This document shows, piece after piece, positions 26,805-35,951 of a DNA stretch of 58,574 nucleotides. The notes beneath the pieces are model-generated. The model was not told the origin of the DNA, searched no databases, and saw only the letters and a program-made list of their open reading frames with translations. A program made the translations under genes and the position numbers. The number at the start of each line of letters is the position of its first letter. Within the stretch, counting starts at the first letter, position 1. This stretch comes from CAZOKZ01 sp964580585 (GTDB lineage: Bacteria > Sumerlaeota > Sumerlaeia > SLMS01 > JAHLLQ01): the NCBI GenBank assembly GCA_964580585.1, contig CAZOKZ010000024.1, forward strand, positions 1-58,574, given 5' to 3'.

Positions 26805-27395
26805 TCACGCCACTTTTGGATTCGCGCGGCTTCCTGGTTTGACCACGGGATCGCCTGCGGCGCACATGGGACATTCGCCGGGATCGTATGTGTGAAAGTC
26901 CAAACGCGTCAGATACGTGAAAGGTTTCCCCGGTGAAAATTTCCCATTACTGCGGTCGATGATCGATGCGAACCCCGCAACAACCGCTCCCGCCGATTCA
27001 ACGAGCGGAACCGTTTCCAGAGCGGACTTGCCGGTGGTGATCACATCTTCGGCAATCAACACACGTTCGCCGGGTTGAATCGCAAAACCACGACGCAGCG
27101 CAAAGCCTTCTCCCGTGGGGCGTTCGGCGAAAATGGAACGCACACCCAAAGCGCGCGCCAGTTCATATCCCCATAAAATCCCACCAATCGCAGGCGCAAG
27201 CACCACATCGACCGTCTCCGTCCCTGCAAGCTTTTCGGCCATCATCGCAGCGATTTCACCGCCGAGCAAAGGTTGTTGAAACAACGACGCGCATTGGCAA
27301 TACCGGTCGCTGTGCAAACCCGAGCTAAGCAAAAAATGTCCAGAACGCAGGGCGTCTGTGCGTTCAAGAATTTCCAGAACTTTGGAGTCGATCAT
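26805..27395 (-). CDS. pyrE: orotate phosphoribosyltransferase
   Basis: A 196-residue enzyme that joins orotate to PRPP, giving OMP in de novo pyrimidine synthesis. The PRPP loop VLIAEDVITTGKSA lies at about 110-123. GHFLLSSGLHSDRY at the N terminus is family-typical. A C-terminal extension has CPMCAAGDPVVKPGSR, a Cys pair seen in the longer PyrE type. It is last in the pyrB-C-F-E array, 15 bp after pyrF. One near-copy of the repeat 10-mer (27216) lies in the gene. Confidence 0.95.
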   Translation of the reverse strand: MIDSKVLEILERTDALRSGHFLLSSGLHSDRYCQCASLFQQPLLGGEIAAMMAEKLAGTETVDVVLAPAIGGILWGYELARALGVRSIFAERPTGEGFALRRGFAIQPGERVLIAEDVITTGKSALETVPLVESAGAVVAGFASIIDRSNGKFSPGKPFTYLTRLDFHTYDPGECPMCAAGDPVVKPGSRANPKVA

Positions 27396-27410
27396 GATGT
27401 TATTCGGACC

Positions 27411-28229
27411 TTAGGATGTGGATGCCTGATAGGCGGTATTAACGCGGTCGCGCCATTCGATGGCCTTGCGACGAATAATGTCGCGGGGATGGCCTTCTTC
27501 GTCGCGCGCGGGCAAAATGCCTCGCGTCACATGAAAAATCATGCCGGAGAAATCCGGGCACATGCGTCCGTTTTCCGCCACGCGAGCAATGTCGCCGCCT
27601 TGCGCGCCAATGCCGGGAATCAAAAACGGCAGGGACGGAGCCAACGCGCGGATTTCACTGACGTATTCCGGCTTGGTCGCTCCGACGACAAGACCGCAAT
27701 TTTCGGCTGCATTCCATTCTTCGAACGATTGCGCAATGTCGCGATACAGGTTGTTTCGCATCAAAAAATCCGATGCGCCAGGATTCGATGTGAGACACAA
27801 AAAGAAGTTTAGTTTATCCCGATATTCGAGAAATGGCTGAACGCTATCGCGCCCCATCAGCGGATTGACGGTGATAGAATCCACCTGCAACTGGTCGTAA
27901 AAGGCGAACGCATATCGTTGGGCGCTCGAACCAATGTCGCTACGCTTCGCATCGGCGATGATCAAGGTATCCGCAGGAATCATTTCGCGAATTTCGTACA
28001 GCAGTTCCCAACCTTTTTTTTGCAACGCCTCGAAAAACGCGATGTTCAATTTATACGCACAGGTCAGATCGTGCGTCGCCGAAATGATCATGCGCATAAA
28101 CGCTTTGTAGCCGGAAACATCGGCCGTCATTCCGTGTGCCAAATACTCGGGACACGGTTCCAACCCGATGGAAAGCAAGCTGCCCGTTCGTGCCTGGGCG
28201 GCGCGAAGTTTTTCCAGGGTGATTGTCAT
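27411..28229 (-). CDS. pyrF: orotidine 5'-phosphate decarboxylase (long, type 2)
   Basis: A 272-residue decarboxylase making UMP from OMP. The catalytic signature is DAKRSDIGSS (about 92-101), with the type-2 features YKLNIAFFEALQKKG and FLIPGIGAQGGD. It lies 30 bp after pyrC and 15 bp before pyrE, so it is in the same transcript. The substrate arrives from pyrE, encoded next to it. A near-copy of the repeat (27631) lies inside. Confidence 0.95.
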   Translation of the reverse strand: MTITLEKLRAAQARTGSLLSIGLEPCPEYLAHGMTADVSGYKAFMRMIISATHDLTCAYKLNIAFFEALQKKGWELLYEIREMIPADTLIIADAKRSDIGSSAQRYAFAFYDQLQVDSITVNPLMGRDSVQPFLEYRDKLNFFLCLTSNPGASDFLMRNNLYRDIAQSFEEWNAAENCGLVVGATKPEYVSEIRALAPSLPFLIPGIGAQGGDIARVAENGRMCPDFSGMIFHVTRGILPARDEEGHPRDIIRRKAIEWRDRVNTAYQASTS

Positions 28230-28259
28230 AAGAATGCTATCCGTAAATTTTTTCGTGTG

Positions 28260-29717
28260 TCAGGATTTCGCCGTCGAGCGCTTGCGTTTCGGCTTGGAGG
28301 GAGTAGCTTTGCGCCCGTTGGTGGAATTAACGGGTTTTGCAGCCGTGTTCTTCTCCGGTTTTGCTTTTTTCACCTTCACCTTAGCATCGGGGACGGAGAC
28401 CTCGTGCGGCGCGTAAACCCCTTTGGGGAACGCTTCCGAGTTTTGGAAAACCGGAACCCCGCTCACGTATGTGGCAAGAATCCGTGCACTCAGTTTTTGG
28501 CCCAGCCAAGGGCAATTGCTGCTCTTGGAACGCAGATGTTTCTCCAGGAGCGTGTACTCCGTCCCCAGCGCAAACACCGTCAGGTCGGCAGATGCTCCAG
28601 GCATCAGGGTTCCCCACTTTTTGCCCATCACACGCGCGGGGATCACCGTCAGCCGCTCAATCAGGAAATCCAGGCTCCAAATGCCGGTTTCCACAAATCG
28701 TGTATAGAGCAACGGGAACGCTGTTTCGAGTCCAATGATGCCAAACGGTGCGGCATCGAACACACGGTTCTTATTCGCCGATGCGTGCGGCGCGTGGTCC
28801 GTCGCGATGCAATCGATGGTGCCGTCTTCGAGCGCATCGATCAACGAAAGGCGATCTTCTTCGGCGCAAAGCGGCGGCATCACCTTGGCCAACGTATTGT
28901 ATTCGAGCACGTCTTCATCGGTCATTGTCAGATGATGGGGCGTGACTTCCGCGGTCACGCTGATGCCGCTGCTTTTAGCGGCGCGAATAACTTCAACCGA
29001 TTCGCGCGTGGAAATATGGCTCAGGTGCACATGTCCGCCGGTTGAAGCAGCCAGCGCGATGTCGCGCGCCACCATCGTCGATTCGGCCACGCGCGGAATC
29101 CCTTTCAAACCAAGACGCAACGAAATCGGGCCTTCGTGCATCACGCCATCGCCGCGCAAATTCACGTCCTGGCAATGTTCGAAAATCGGAATACCGAGCA
29201 TCCTGGTGTATTCGAGCGCCCGACGCATGATTTCCGCGTTCATGATCGGGTTCATTGAATCGCTGAAAGCCCCCACGCCCATTTCGGCAAGAACACCCAG
29301 GTTCGCGAGCGCTTCTCCCTTCTGGCCGATTGTCACCGCCGCAACAGGCACAACATTGACGCACCCGACGGCGGCGGCACGCGACTGAATATAATGCACA
29401 CCGGTCATCGTATCGCAAATCGGGTTCGTGTTCGCCATCGCGTGGATCGTGGTGTACCCACCCGCGGCAGCGGCTTCGGTACCGGACTCGATCGTCTCGG
29501 AACTTTCACCACCGGGCTCGCGCAAATGCGTGCGCAAATCGACGAATCCCGGCGCGATGAAAAACCCATCGGCGTCGAATACGTCGTCGGCCTGGCTGCG
29601 AGGAATACGCCGTTCGAGAGCGACGATTTTTGAATCTTCGATCAGCACGTCCAGGCGACTATGCAAGCCCTGGGAAGGATCGACCACCGTGGCGTTACAG
29701 ATCAGGGTCTTAGCCAT
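28260..29717 (-). CDS. pyrC: dihydroorotase (class I type), with Arg in place of the first metal-binding His
   Basis: A 485-residue amidohydrolase. It should interconvert carbamoyl-aspartate and dihydroorotate. The HxH metal motif reads VDLRTHLREPG, so the first His is Arg (residue 62) while the second (His 64) remains. The other ligands look present: Asp in GAFSDSM, His in FEHCQD, His in HLSHIST and Asp in ATDHAPH. The C-terminal 45 residues form a Lys/Pro-rich basic tail not usual in the family. It overlaps pyrB by 8 bp. Either the enzyme works with an altered site or it is a structural partner of PyrB, as for inactive PyrC-like subunits elsewhere. Confidence 0.85.
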   Translation of the reverse strand: MAKTLICNATVVDPSQGLHSRLDVLIEDSKIVALERRIPRSQADDVFDADGFFIAPGFVDLRTHLREPGGESSETIESGTEAAAAGGYTTIHAMANTNPICDTMTGVHYIQSRAAAVGCVNVVPVAAVTIGQKGEALANLGVLAEMGVGAFSDSMNPIMNAEIMRRALEYTRMLGIPIFEHCQDVNLRGDGVMHEGPISLRLGLKGIPRVAESTMVARDIALAASTGGHVHLSHISTRESVEVIRAAKSSGISVTAEVTPHHLTMTDEDVLEYNTLAKVMPPLCAEEDRLSLIDALEDGTIDCIATDHAPHASANKNRVFDAAPFGIIGLETAFPLLYTRFVETGIWSLDFLIERLTVIPARVMGKKWGTLMPGASADLTVFALGTEYTLLEKHLRSKSSNCPWLGQKLSARILATYVSGVPVFQNSEAFPKGVYAPHEVSVPDAKVKVKKAKPEKNTAAKPVNSTNGRKATPSKPKRKRSTAKS

Positions 29718-30660
29718 GATCGCTGGCTCCGCGAAGAAGATAAAGCACCGCCATGCGGACGGCGAGACCGTTTGTCACTTGGTCCAGGATTTTAACACGT
29801 GGATTCGAAAGCACGTCGCGCGCAAGTTCGACTCCGAAATTCACCGGCCCCGGGTGCATCACAAGGGCGTTGCTTTTGGCAATGCGCAGCCGCTCACTGT
29901 CAAGCCCGTAGAGTTTGCGATATTCTTTAAGTGAAGGGAAGAGGTTTTTCGCCTGACGTTCGAGTTGCATCCGAAGCAGATAAACAACATCCGCTCGTTG
30001 AATGCCCTGCTTCAAATCGTGGCAGATTTCCACGCCAAACGAGCTGAACGATTCGGGCACCAAAGTCGGCGGACCGACCAGAGTAACCTGGGCGCCGAGT
30101 TTTTTCATCGCAAAGATATTCGATCGCGCCACACGGCTGTGTAAAATGTCGCCGATGATCGAAATTTTCAACCCCTCGAGCGACCCTTTGCTTTCGCGAA
30201 TCGTAAAGCAATCAAGCAACGCTTGTGTTGGATGCTCGTGCGAACCGTCGCCTGCGTTGACAATCGACGAATGCACGCGTTTGCCCAAAAATTGATGCGC
30301 GCCCGAGCAACTGTGTCGCATAATGACAAAATCCGCCCCCAGCGCTTCGATCGTTTCGACGGTATCGAGCAGCGACTCCCCCTTGTTCACACTGCTGGTT
30401 GCCACGTCGAAATTGATCACATCGGCGCTCAAGCGGCGCGCGGCCAGCTCGAACGACGTACGCGTCCGGGTCGAGTTTTCAAAGAATAAATTCACCACCG
30501 TCTTGCCGCGCAACGTCGGTACCTTCTTGACGGTACGGGTCACGATGTCCTTGAACCCGACAGCGTTATCGAGAATCAGGAGAATCTCCTCGCGCGTCAA
30601 ATTCTCGATCCCGAGAAGGTCCTTCTCCTTCAGCCTGCCATGCGAAGCCACAGTCGTCAC
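29710..30660 (-). CDS. pyrB: aspartate carbamoyltransferase catalytic subunit
   Basis: A 316-residue catalytic chain that condenses carbamoyl phosphate and aspartate. The carbamoyl-phosphate loop STRTRTSFEL (about 61-70) and HPTQALLDCFTI are present. MHPGPVNFGVEL carries Phe where Arg is usual (PVNRGVE). I chose GTG 30660, with GGAGGAGG 9 bases before it; a TTG at 30669 would abut that site. It heads the pyr array and overlaps pyrC by 8 bp. The inverted-repeat element ends about 27 bp upstream, so the promoter of pyrB must lie in or across that element. Confidence 0.95.
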   Translation of the reverse strand: MTTVASHGRLKEKDLLGIENLTREEILLILDNAVGFKDIVTRTVKKVPTLRGKTVVNLFFENSTRTRTSFELAARRLSADVINFDVATSSVNKGESLLDTVETIEALGADFVIMRHSCSGAHQFLGKRVHSSIVNAGDGSHEHPTQALLDCFTIRESKGSLEGLKISIIGDILHSRVARSNIFAMKKLGAQVTLVGPPTLVPESFSSFGVEICHDLKQGIQRADVVYLLRMQLERQAKNLFPSLKEYRKLYGLDSERLRIAKSNALVMHPGPVNFGVELARDVLSNPRVKILDQVTNGLAVRMAVLYLLRGASDHG

Positions 30661-30686
30661 AAGACACAACCTCCTCCGAGATTTTT

Positions 30687-31190
30687 AACCACGAAGACAC
30701 GAAGACACGAAGAGTTCACGAAGAATATCATCGAACGATCCGCTTCATTGCATCTTTGATTACGGGCGAATGAAAATTAAAGAGAATTCCAAGCTTGAGG
30801 TCACTTAGTTGCAGGTAGGTCAGCAATTGAGCATCATGAATGGGCATTAACTTCTCCACTGCTTTGACTTCGACGATTACCAACTCGTTTATCAGCAGAT
30901 CCAACCGATAGGCGTTTTCAATTTTCAGGCCTTTGTATTCAATGTGAAGCGGGACTTGCCGACGGCATGGAAGACCACGTAGTTGTAATTCATGGGCGAG
31001 ACATTCCTCATATGCGCTTTCTAACAACCCAGGACCCAGTGCGCGATGAACTTCAATGGCAGCTCCAGTTATTTCGTAACATAAATCCTCGTGAACAATT
31101 TTTGAAATCCGCTTTTTGTCCACTCAACCGAACCTTGTGTTTACCAAGAATCTCTTTGTGGATTCTTCGTGCCTTTGTGTCTTCGTGGTT
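30687..31190. mobile_element. 504-bp inverted-repeat element carrying a GxxExxY gene
   Basis: The left arm (30687-30724) and the reverse complement of the right arm (31153-31190) match at 33 of 38 positions. Both begin AACCACGAAGACAC and are made of ACGAAGACACGAAG-like units. The only cargo is the GxxExxY gene. The right end lies 9 bp from the purM stop codon and the left end 27 bp from the pyrB start. Inference: a small mobile or selfish cassette inserted between the pur and pyr operons. I see no transposase and no clear target duplication. Confidence 0.6.
30728..31123 (-). CDS. GxxExxY protein (PD-(D/E)xK-like)
   Basis: A 131-residue protein with the naming motif GLLESAY and, further on, RLDLLINELVIVEVKAVE, which fits a PD-(D/E)xK nuclease core (D...EVK). 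The family has no proven role; the fold suggests nucleic-acid binding or cleavage. The start is GTG 31123 with AAGG about 9 bases upstream. It fills the core of an inverted-repeat element and ends only a few bases inside the left arm. The same association with such repeats is something I recall from other genomes, which hints that the protein acts on the repeats. Confidence 0.9.
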   Translation of the reverse strand: MDKKRISKIVHEDLCYEITGAAIEVHRALGPGLLESAYEECLAHELQLRGLPCRRQVPLHIEYKGLKIENAYRLDLLINELVIVEVKAVEKLMPIHDAQLLTYLQLSDLKLGILFNFHSPVIKDAMKRIVR

Positions 31191-31199
31191 ATTCTTTTC

Positions 31200-32240
31200 T
31201 CACACAATTTTCACGTGGCTTTGGCCTCGGCCTTTGGCGATGGTGCCGATTTTCCAGGCGCGTTCGCCTGCGGCTTCGAGCGTTGCCAATGTTTTCACCG
31301 CGTTTGTTTTGCGCGTGACGACTACCATGCCGATGCCCATGTTGAACACGCGGAACATTTCATCGCGGTCAACGCTGCCTTGCTCCTCAAGCAACGGGAA
31401 AATGGGTGGCACATCCCACGCCGAGGAATCAATCACAGCTTTGCAGCCTTTCGGCAAAACGCGCGGCAGGTTGCCCGGCAAACCACCGCCCGTGATGTGC
31501 GCCATGGCAACCGGGCGGGCAACATCGAGCAGTCTGGCGAGCGAACGCACGTAAATGCGCGTCGGACGCAGCAGCACTTCACCCAACGGCTCATCGAAAC
31601 CCGGGTAGGTCTTTTTCAGCGACAGTTTCGCGTGCTTTACAATCGCCCGCACCAGACTGTAACCGTTGCTGTGCACACCCGAGGACGCGATGCCGATGAT
31701 CACGTCGCCTTCTTTGACTTTGGAGCCATCGATCAACTTCGATTGGTCCGCCAACCCAACCGCAAATCCGGCAAGGTCGTAATCGCCCACTTTGTACAGG
31801 CCCGGCATTTCTGCCGTTTCGCCGCCGAGCAACGGAATATTCGCCTGCTCGCACCCGACGCGGATGCCTTCGAGCGTCTGGAACGCATCGTCCGCCGAAA
31901 GCTTGCCCGTCGCATAATAATCCAGGAAAAACAACGGCAGCGCCCCGCAAACGATCAAGTCGTTGACGACCATCGCGACCAGATCGATCCCCACGGTGTT
32001 CAAAACACCGAGTTTTTGCGCGATCATCAGCTTGGTTCCCACACCATCCGTCGATGCCAGCAGCACGGGTTTTTTTATCCCCTTGAGCGGCAAGGGAAAC
32101 GCGCCGGAAAACCCGCCAATGTTCTTATTCGTCTTCGCCAGCCGCTCGACGAGCGCATCGCCTTGGTCGATATCCACACCTGACTGGGCATAGGTAAGCC
32201 CGCCTTTGGAAGGGCGGGCGGTTTTCTTCTTCGCGGTCAT
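31200..32240 (-). CDS. purM: phosphoribosylformylglycinamidine cyclo-ligase (AIR synthetase)
   Basis: A 346-residue enzyme of purine synthesis that closes the imidazole ring, using ATP. It shows LTYAQSGVDIDQGD at the N terminus, STDGVGTKL, LLGGETAEMPG, and the closing FNMGIGMVVV. I chose ATG 32240, with AAAGG 9 bases upstream; a longer frame from 32321 would run inside purF. It overlaps the purF stop by 4 bp (ATGA), so the two are translationally coupled. Its 3' end abuts the GxxExxY element. Confidence 0.95.
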   Translation of the reverse strand: MTAKKKTARPSKGGLTYAQSGVDIDQGDALVERLAKTNKNIGGFSGAFPLPLKGIKKPVLLASTDGVGTKLMIAQKLGVLNTVGIDLVAMVVNDLIVCGALPLFFLDYYATGKLSADDAFQTLEGIRVGCEQANIPLLGGETAEMPGLYKVGDYDLAGFAVGLADQSKLIDGSKVKEGDVIIGIASSGVHSNGYSLVRAIVKHAKLSLKKTYPGFDEPLGEVLLRPTRIYVRSLARLLDVARPVAMAHITGGGLPGNLPRVLPKGCKAVIDSSAWDVPPIFPLLEEQGSVDRDEMFRVFNMGIGMVVVTRKTNAVKTLATLEAAGERAWKIGTIAKGRGQSHVKIV

Positions 32241-33691
32241 CGGGAACAACCTTTCTTCAGGGAACCTTGGCTCGAACGGGGCCGTCCGTCGGGGTAACGA
32301 CCTGTGAAGCACGTCGTGCAATAATGCATCGTCGGCGGAACGGCTTTCATCAAGCCATCCATGCTGATAAATCCGAGCGAATTGACTTCAAAATACTGGC
32401 GCATTTCCTCGATCGACATGCGGTTGGCGATCAACAAATCCTCGTCGGGCGTGTCGATACCATAATAGCAGGGATGCCGCCAGGGCGGAGCTGTAATGCG
32501 GAAATGAATTTCGCGCGCGCCAGCTTCTCGGATCAATTTCACAATCTTGCGCACCGTCGTACCGCGAACGATGGAATCGTCCACCATCACGACACGTTTT
32601 CCGGCCAGCACCTCGCGCACGGTGTTGAATTTCATCTTCACGCGCTGGTCGCGGTTGCCCTGGCCCGGCGTGATGAACGTGCGGCCGATGTAGTGCGAAC
32701 GTACGAGTCCGATTTCGAGCGGAATACCCGATTCGCGCGCGTATCCCACCGCAGCGGGGTTCGAGGAATCCGGCACCGGCACCACCACGTCGGCGTCGGC
32801 GGGTTGCTCGCGGGCGAGTTCTTCGCCCAGTCGCGTGCGATAGGAATAAATGCTCTTGTTGGCAGCAATGCTGTCGGGCCGCGAGTAATAGATGAGCTCG
32901 AAAATACAGGAAGCGGGTGGGGAAGCAGGTTCAAGGGCCTGGAATTTCTCGATCTGACCGTCCTTGAACGCGATCGCTTCGCCGGGTTGCAGCTCGCGCA
33001 GGAACGTCGCGCCAACAATGTCGAGCGCACACGATTCCGACGCGACAATCCAACCGTCGCCTACCTTGCCGATGCAGAGCGGACGAAACGCGTACGAATC
33101 TTTCACCGCGTACATTTCCTCGTCGCGCAAAATGATCATCGAAAACGCGCCGTGCAATCGTTTCAACGATGTCGTCAAGGCCTGCCGAAAATCGGCTTCA
33201 CGGTTTTGGGCAATCAGGTGAACGAGCAATTCACTGTCGGACGTGGATTGAAAAATCGCCCCGTTGGCTTCGAGAAACCGGGCCAATTCTTCGGCGTTTG
33301 TCAGGTTTCCATTGTGCGCGACGGCGATGTGGCCACCGCGGTAATTTGCGCGTAGCGGCTGAGCATTATAAGGCGCCGTGCCACCCGCTGTGGAGTACCG
33401 CACATGGCCGATGGCAAGGTTGCCTTTGAGGCGCTCCTCGACACCAGGCGTAAAAACTTCCGAAACGAGGCCCGGCCCCTTGTGCATGTGCAGATTAGTG
33501 CCGTCACAGGATGCCACGCCTGCACTTTCCTGGCCACGATGCTGGAGAGCGAACAACCCGAGCGCCACAAGTCGGCTGGCTTCGGGGTGATTGTAAACTC
33601 CCACGACACCGCAGCCTTCTTTCGGACGGTTGGCATAATCGTGGGCGGCAAGCGAACGGCTGGACATCGAAAAATCCGGCGAATCCTGCAT
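32237..33691 (-). CDS. purF: amidophosphoribosyltransferase (glutamine PRPP amidotransferase)
   Basis: A 484-residue first committed enzyme of purine synthesis. The N-terminal glutaminase nucleophile is the Cys in KEGCGVVGV, after a propeptide of about 28 residues that must be cleaved. The PRPP loop is VVMVDDSIVRGTTVRK. Cysteines in HPCYYG and YCTTC fit the Fe-S-bearing Bacillus type. ATG 33691 shares its A with the purL TAA, with GAAAGG 7 bases upstream. The much longer in-frame extension to 33928 lies in purL and is not translated, I infer. Confidence 0.95.
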   Translation of the reverse strand: MQDSPDFSMSSRSLAAHDYANRPKEGCGVVGVYNHPEASRLVALGLFALQHRGQESAGVASCDGTNLHMHKGPGLVSEVFTPGVEERLKGNLAIGHVRYSTAGGTAPYNAQPLRANYRGGHIAVAHNGNLTNAEELARFLEANGAIFQSTSDSELLVHLIAQNREADFRQALTTSLKRLHGAFSMIILRDEEMYAVKDSYAFRPLCIGKVGDGWIVASESCALDIVGATFLRELQPGEAIAFKDGQIEKFQALEPASPPASCIFELIYYSRPDSIAANKSIYSYRTRLGEELAREQPADADVVVPVPDSSNPAAVGYARESGIPLEIGLVRSHYIGRTFITPGQGNRDQRVKMKFNTVREVLAGKRVVMVDDSIVRGTTVRKIVKLIREAGAREIHFRITAPPWRHPCYYGIDTPDEDLLIANRMSIEEMRQYFEVNSLGFISMDGLMKAVPPTMHYCTTCFTGRYPDGRPRSSQGSLKKGCSR

Positions 33692-35880
33692 TACAAGCCT
33701 TTCTTCCAGGCAACGGTCATCTGGCTGAGTTCCAGGCTGCAAATGCCCTGGATGTCGAAGGTTCCCGGTTTCACCGTGCCGAGGCACACTGTGCGCAAGC
33801 CATGCTGCTGGGTCAATCGTGTGATCTGGGCGTATTGCTCGGGGCGGCACGTCAGGATGAACCGCGAGGGTTCTTCGCTGAGCAACGCGGCGGCAGGATG
33901 AACGCCTTCGGAAAGACTTACTGCGCACCCCAGGTTGCCTACCGAGCCAAGCGCCATCTCCGCAAGGGCGATCAGCAATCCGCCGTCGGCAATATCGGAG
34001 GCGGCGGTAATGTGACCCGCGCGGATCAAATCACGCACCATGTATTGGACTTGCAATTCCAGGTCCATGTCGATTTTGACGGCGGGACCGACAAGTTCAC
34101 CGGAGCGATCGCGCAAAATGCGGCTGGCGCCCGCGTGGGTTGCCGCCGGTCCAAGCAGCAAAATCTGGTCGCCCTCGTTCTGGAACGTGCCGGGTGTCAG
34201 ATGGGCCGGATCTTCGATCACGCCGATCATGCCAATCACCGGCGTGGGGAACACCGCCATGCGGTTCGATTCATTGTAAAGCGATACGTTGCCGCCCGTA
34301 ACTGGCGTTTCCAGTTTCCGGCAGGCATCGCCAAGGCCCTTGATCGCTTCAACCAGTTGCCAAGCACCCGCCGATTTACGTGGGCTGCCAAAATTCAGGT
34401 TATTCGTCACGGCGAGCGGCTTGGCTCCCGCCGCCACCAGGTTACGCGCCGCTTCCGCCGTCACGCACCGGGTGCCTTCAAACGGATCGAGCATACACCA
34501 CAAGCCGTTGCCGTCAGTCGTCGAGGCAATCAAGCCGTCGAACCCGCGCAAACGAATCACGCCCGCACCCACACCGGGGCGGAATACCGTGTTGGTCTGC
34601 ACCTGATGATCGTACTGGTCGTAAATCCAGCTCTTCGACGCAAAGTGCGGCGACGAAAGCGCGTCGAGCAGCACCTCGCCCCAGTTCCACGTCTCGAAAT
34701 CGAACGTCGTCCAGTCGCGGCATTCCGGAAAGGACGGAACGATCTCGATCGGGTCGGGCCAGCAAACTTCGTTGCAGATCGGTTCGAGCGGAATGTCCGC
34801 CTCGATGATGCCCTTGTGTTCGACAACAAAGCGATGCGTGTTCGTCGTCTTGCCAACGACACACGCTTCGAGATCCCAGCGGGCGAGGATTTTCGCCACT
34901 TCGTGCAAGTTCTCGGGCTTGACAACGGCCAGCATGCGTTCCTGCGATTCGCTGAGCAGCAACTCGTACGCCGTCAGGTTCTTGGCGCGTTGCGGCACCT
35001 TGTCCATCACAATGTGCAAGCCAAGCCCGCCCTTCGACGCCATTTCGGTCGAGGAACACGTCAGCCCCGCCGCGCCCATGTCCTGCAGCGCGACGATTTT
35101 ACCCGACGCAATCAGGTCGAGCGTGGCTTCGAGAATTTTCTTTTCCATAAACGGGTCGCCAACCTGAACGCAGCCGCGATCTTCCTGCGATTCCTCGGTC
35201 AGTTCCACGCTGGCGAACGTCGCACCGTGAATGCCATCGCGTCCGGTGGCGTTGCCGTAATACACGAGCAAATTGCCAACGCCCTCTGCTTGCGCGGTCA
35301 TCAGTTCTTCGTGTTTTGCCACACCAATCGCCATCACGTTGACGAGGCAGTTGTCCGTATAACACGGATCGATGCTGAATTCGCCGCCAATGACGGGCAC
35401 GCCGACACAGTTGCCGTAATCGGCAATGCCTTTGATCACGCCGCCGATGATCCAGGAGTTCTTATCCTCGCCAGGAGGCCCGAACCGCAACGCGTTGTGC
35501 AGCGCTACCGGACGCGCGCCCATCGCGAAAATATCGCGCAGAATGCCGCCCACGCCGGTCGCCGCGCCTTCGTACGGTTCGACCGCGCTCGGGTGGTTGT
35601 GCGACTCGATTTTGAACACGCACGCCCAGCCCTGGCCCAGGTCAATCGCGCCCGCGTTTTCGCCCGGCCCATGCAGCACGCGCTTGCCCTTGGTCGGCAA
35701 CGTCGCGAGATGCTTGCGCGTGTGTTTGTACGAGCAGTGCTCGGACCACATGACCGAAAAAATTCCGAGTTCCGTAATCGTGGGTTCGCGCCCCAGGACT
35801 TCGAGAATGCGGTCGTATTCCTTGGTCGTCAGGCCATGATCGGCGACAACCTCGGGCGTGATTTGAATCTGAGCGGTCAC
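33691..35880 (-). CDS. purL: phosphoribosylformylglycinamidine synthase subunit PurL (small type)
   Basis: A 729-residue ATP-dependent subunit that converts FGAR to FGAM, using ammonia delivered by PurQ with PurS. Landmarks are MWSEHCSYKHTRKHL near the N terminus, ESHNHPSAVEPYEGAATGVGG, and ALQDMGAAGL. The length is that of the three-subunit PurSQL system. The start is GTG with AGGAG about 10 bases upstream. It is 71 bp after purQ and overlaps purF by one base. Confidence 0.97.
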   Translation of the reverse strand: MTAQIQITPEVVADHGLTTKEYDRILEVLGREPTITELGIFSVMWSEHCSYKHTRKHLATLPTKGKRVLHGPGENAGAIDLGQGWACVFKIESHNHPSAVEPYEGAATGVGGILRDIFAMGARPVALHNALRFGPPGEDKNSWIIGGVIKGIADYGNCVGVPVIGGEFSIDPCYTDNCLVNVMAIGVAKHEELMTAQAEGVGNLLVYYGNATGRDGIHGATFASVELTEESQEDRGCVQVGDPFMEKKILEATLDLIASGKIVALQDMGAAGLTCSSTEMASKGGLGLHIVMDKVPQRAKNLTAYELLLSESQERMLAVVKPENLHEVAKILARWDLEACVVGKTTNTHRFVVEHKGIIEADIPLEPICNEVCWPDPIEIVPSFPECRDWTTFDFETWNWGEVLLDALSSPHFASKSWIYDQYDHQVQTNTVFRPGVGAGVIRLRGFDGLIASTTDGNGLWCMLDPFEGTRCVTAEAARNLVAAGAKPLAVTNNLNFGSPRKSAGAWQLVEAIKGLGDACRKLETPVTGGNVSLYNESNRMAVFPTPVIGMIGVIEDPAHLTPGTFQNEGDQILLLGPAATHAGASRILRDRSGELVGPAVKIDMDLELQVQYMVRDLIRAGHITAASDIADGGLLIALAEMALGSVGNLGCAVSLSEGVHPAAALLSEEPSRFILTCRPEQYAQITRLTQQHGLRTVCLGTVKPGTFDIQGICSLELSQMTVAWKKGL

Positions 35881-35951
35881 GGCAACGTGTCTCCTGGTGC
35901 GGGTGTTCGGTGACGGTTAAATTCGATGGGACGAATGATGAAGGATTTCTT

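Noticed and set aside
33692..33928. N-terminal extension of PurF by 79 residues
   Set aside because: It lies inside purL, is Arg-rich, and would bury the cleavable PurF propeptide; ATG 33691 has a proper SD.
33511..35913. An 800-residue plus-strand frame
   Set aside because: It mirrors purL and the purF start; composition is Arg/His-rich without motifs, and purL is certain.
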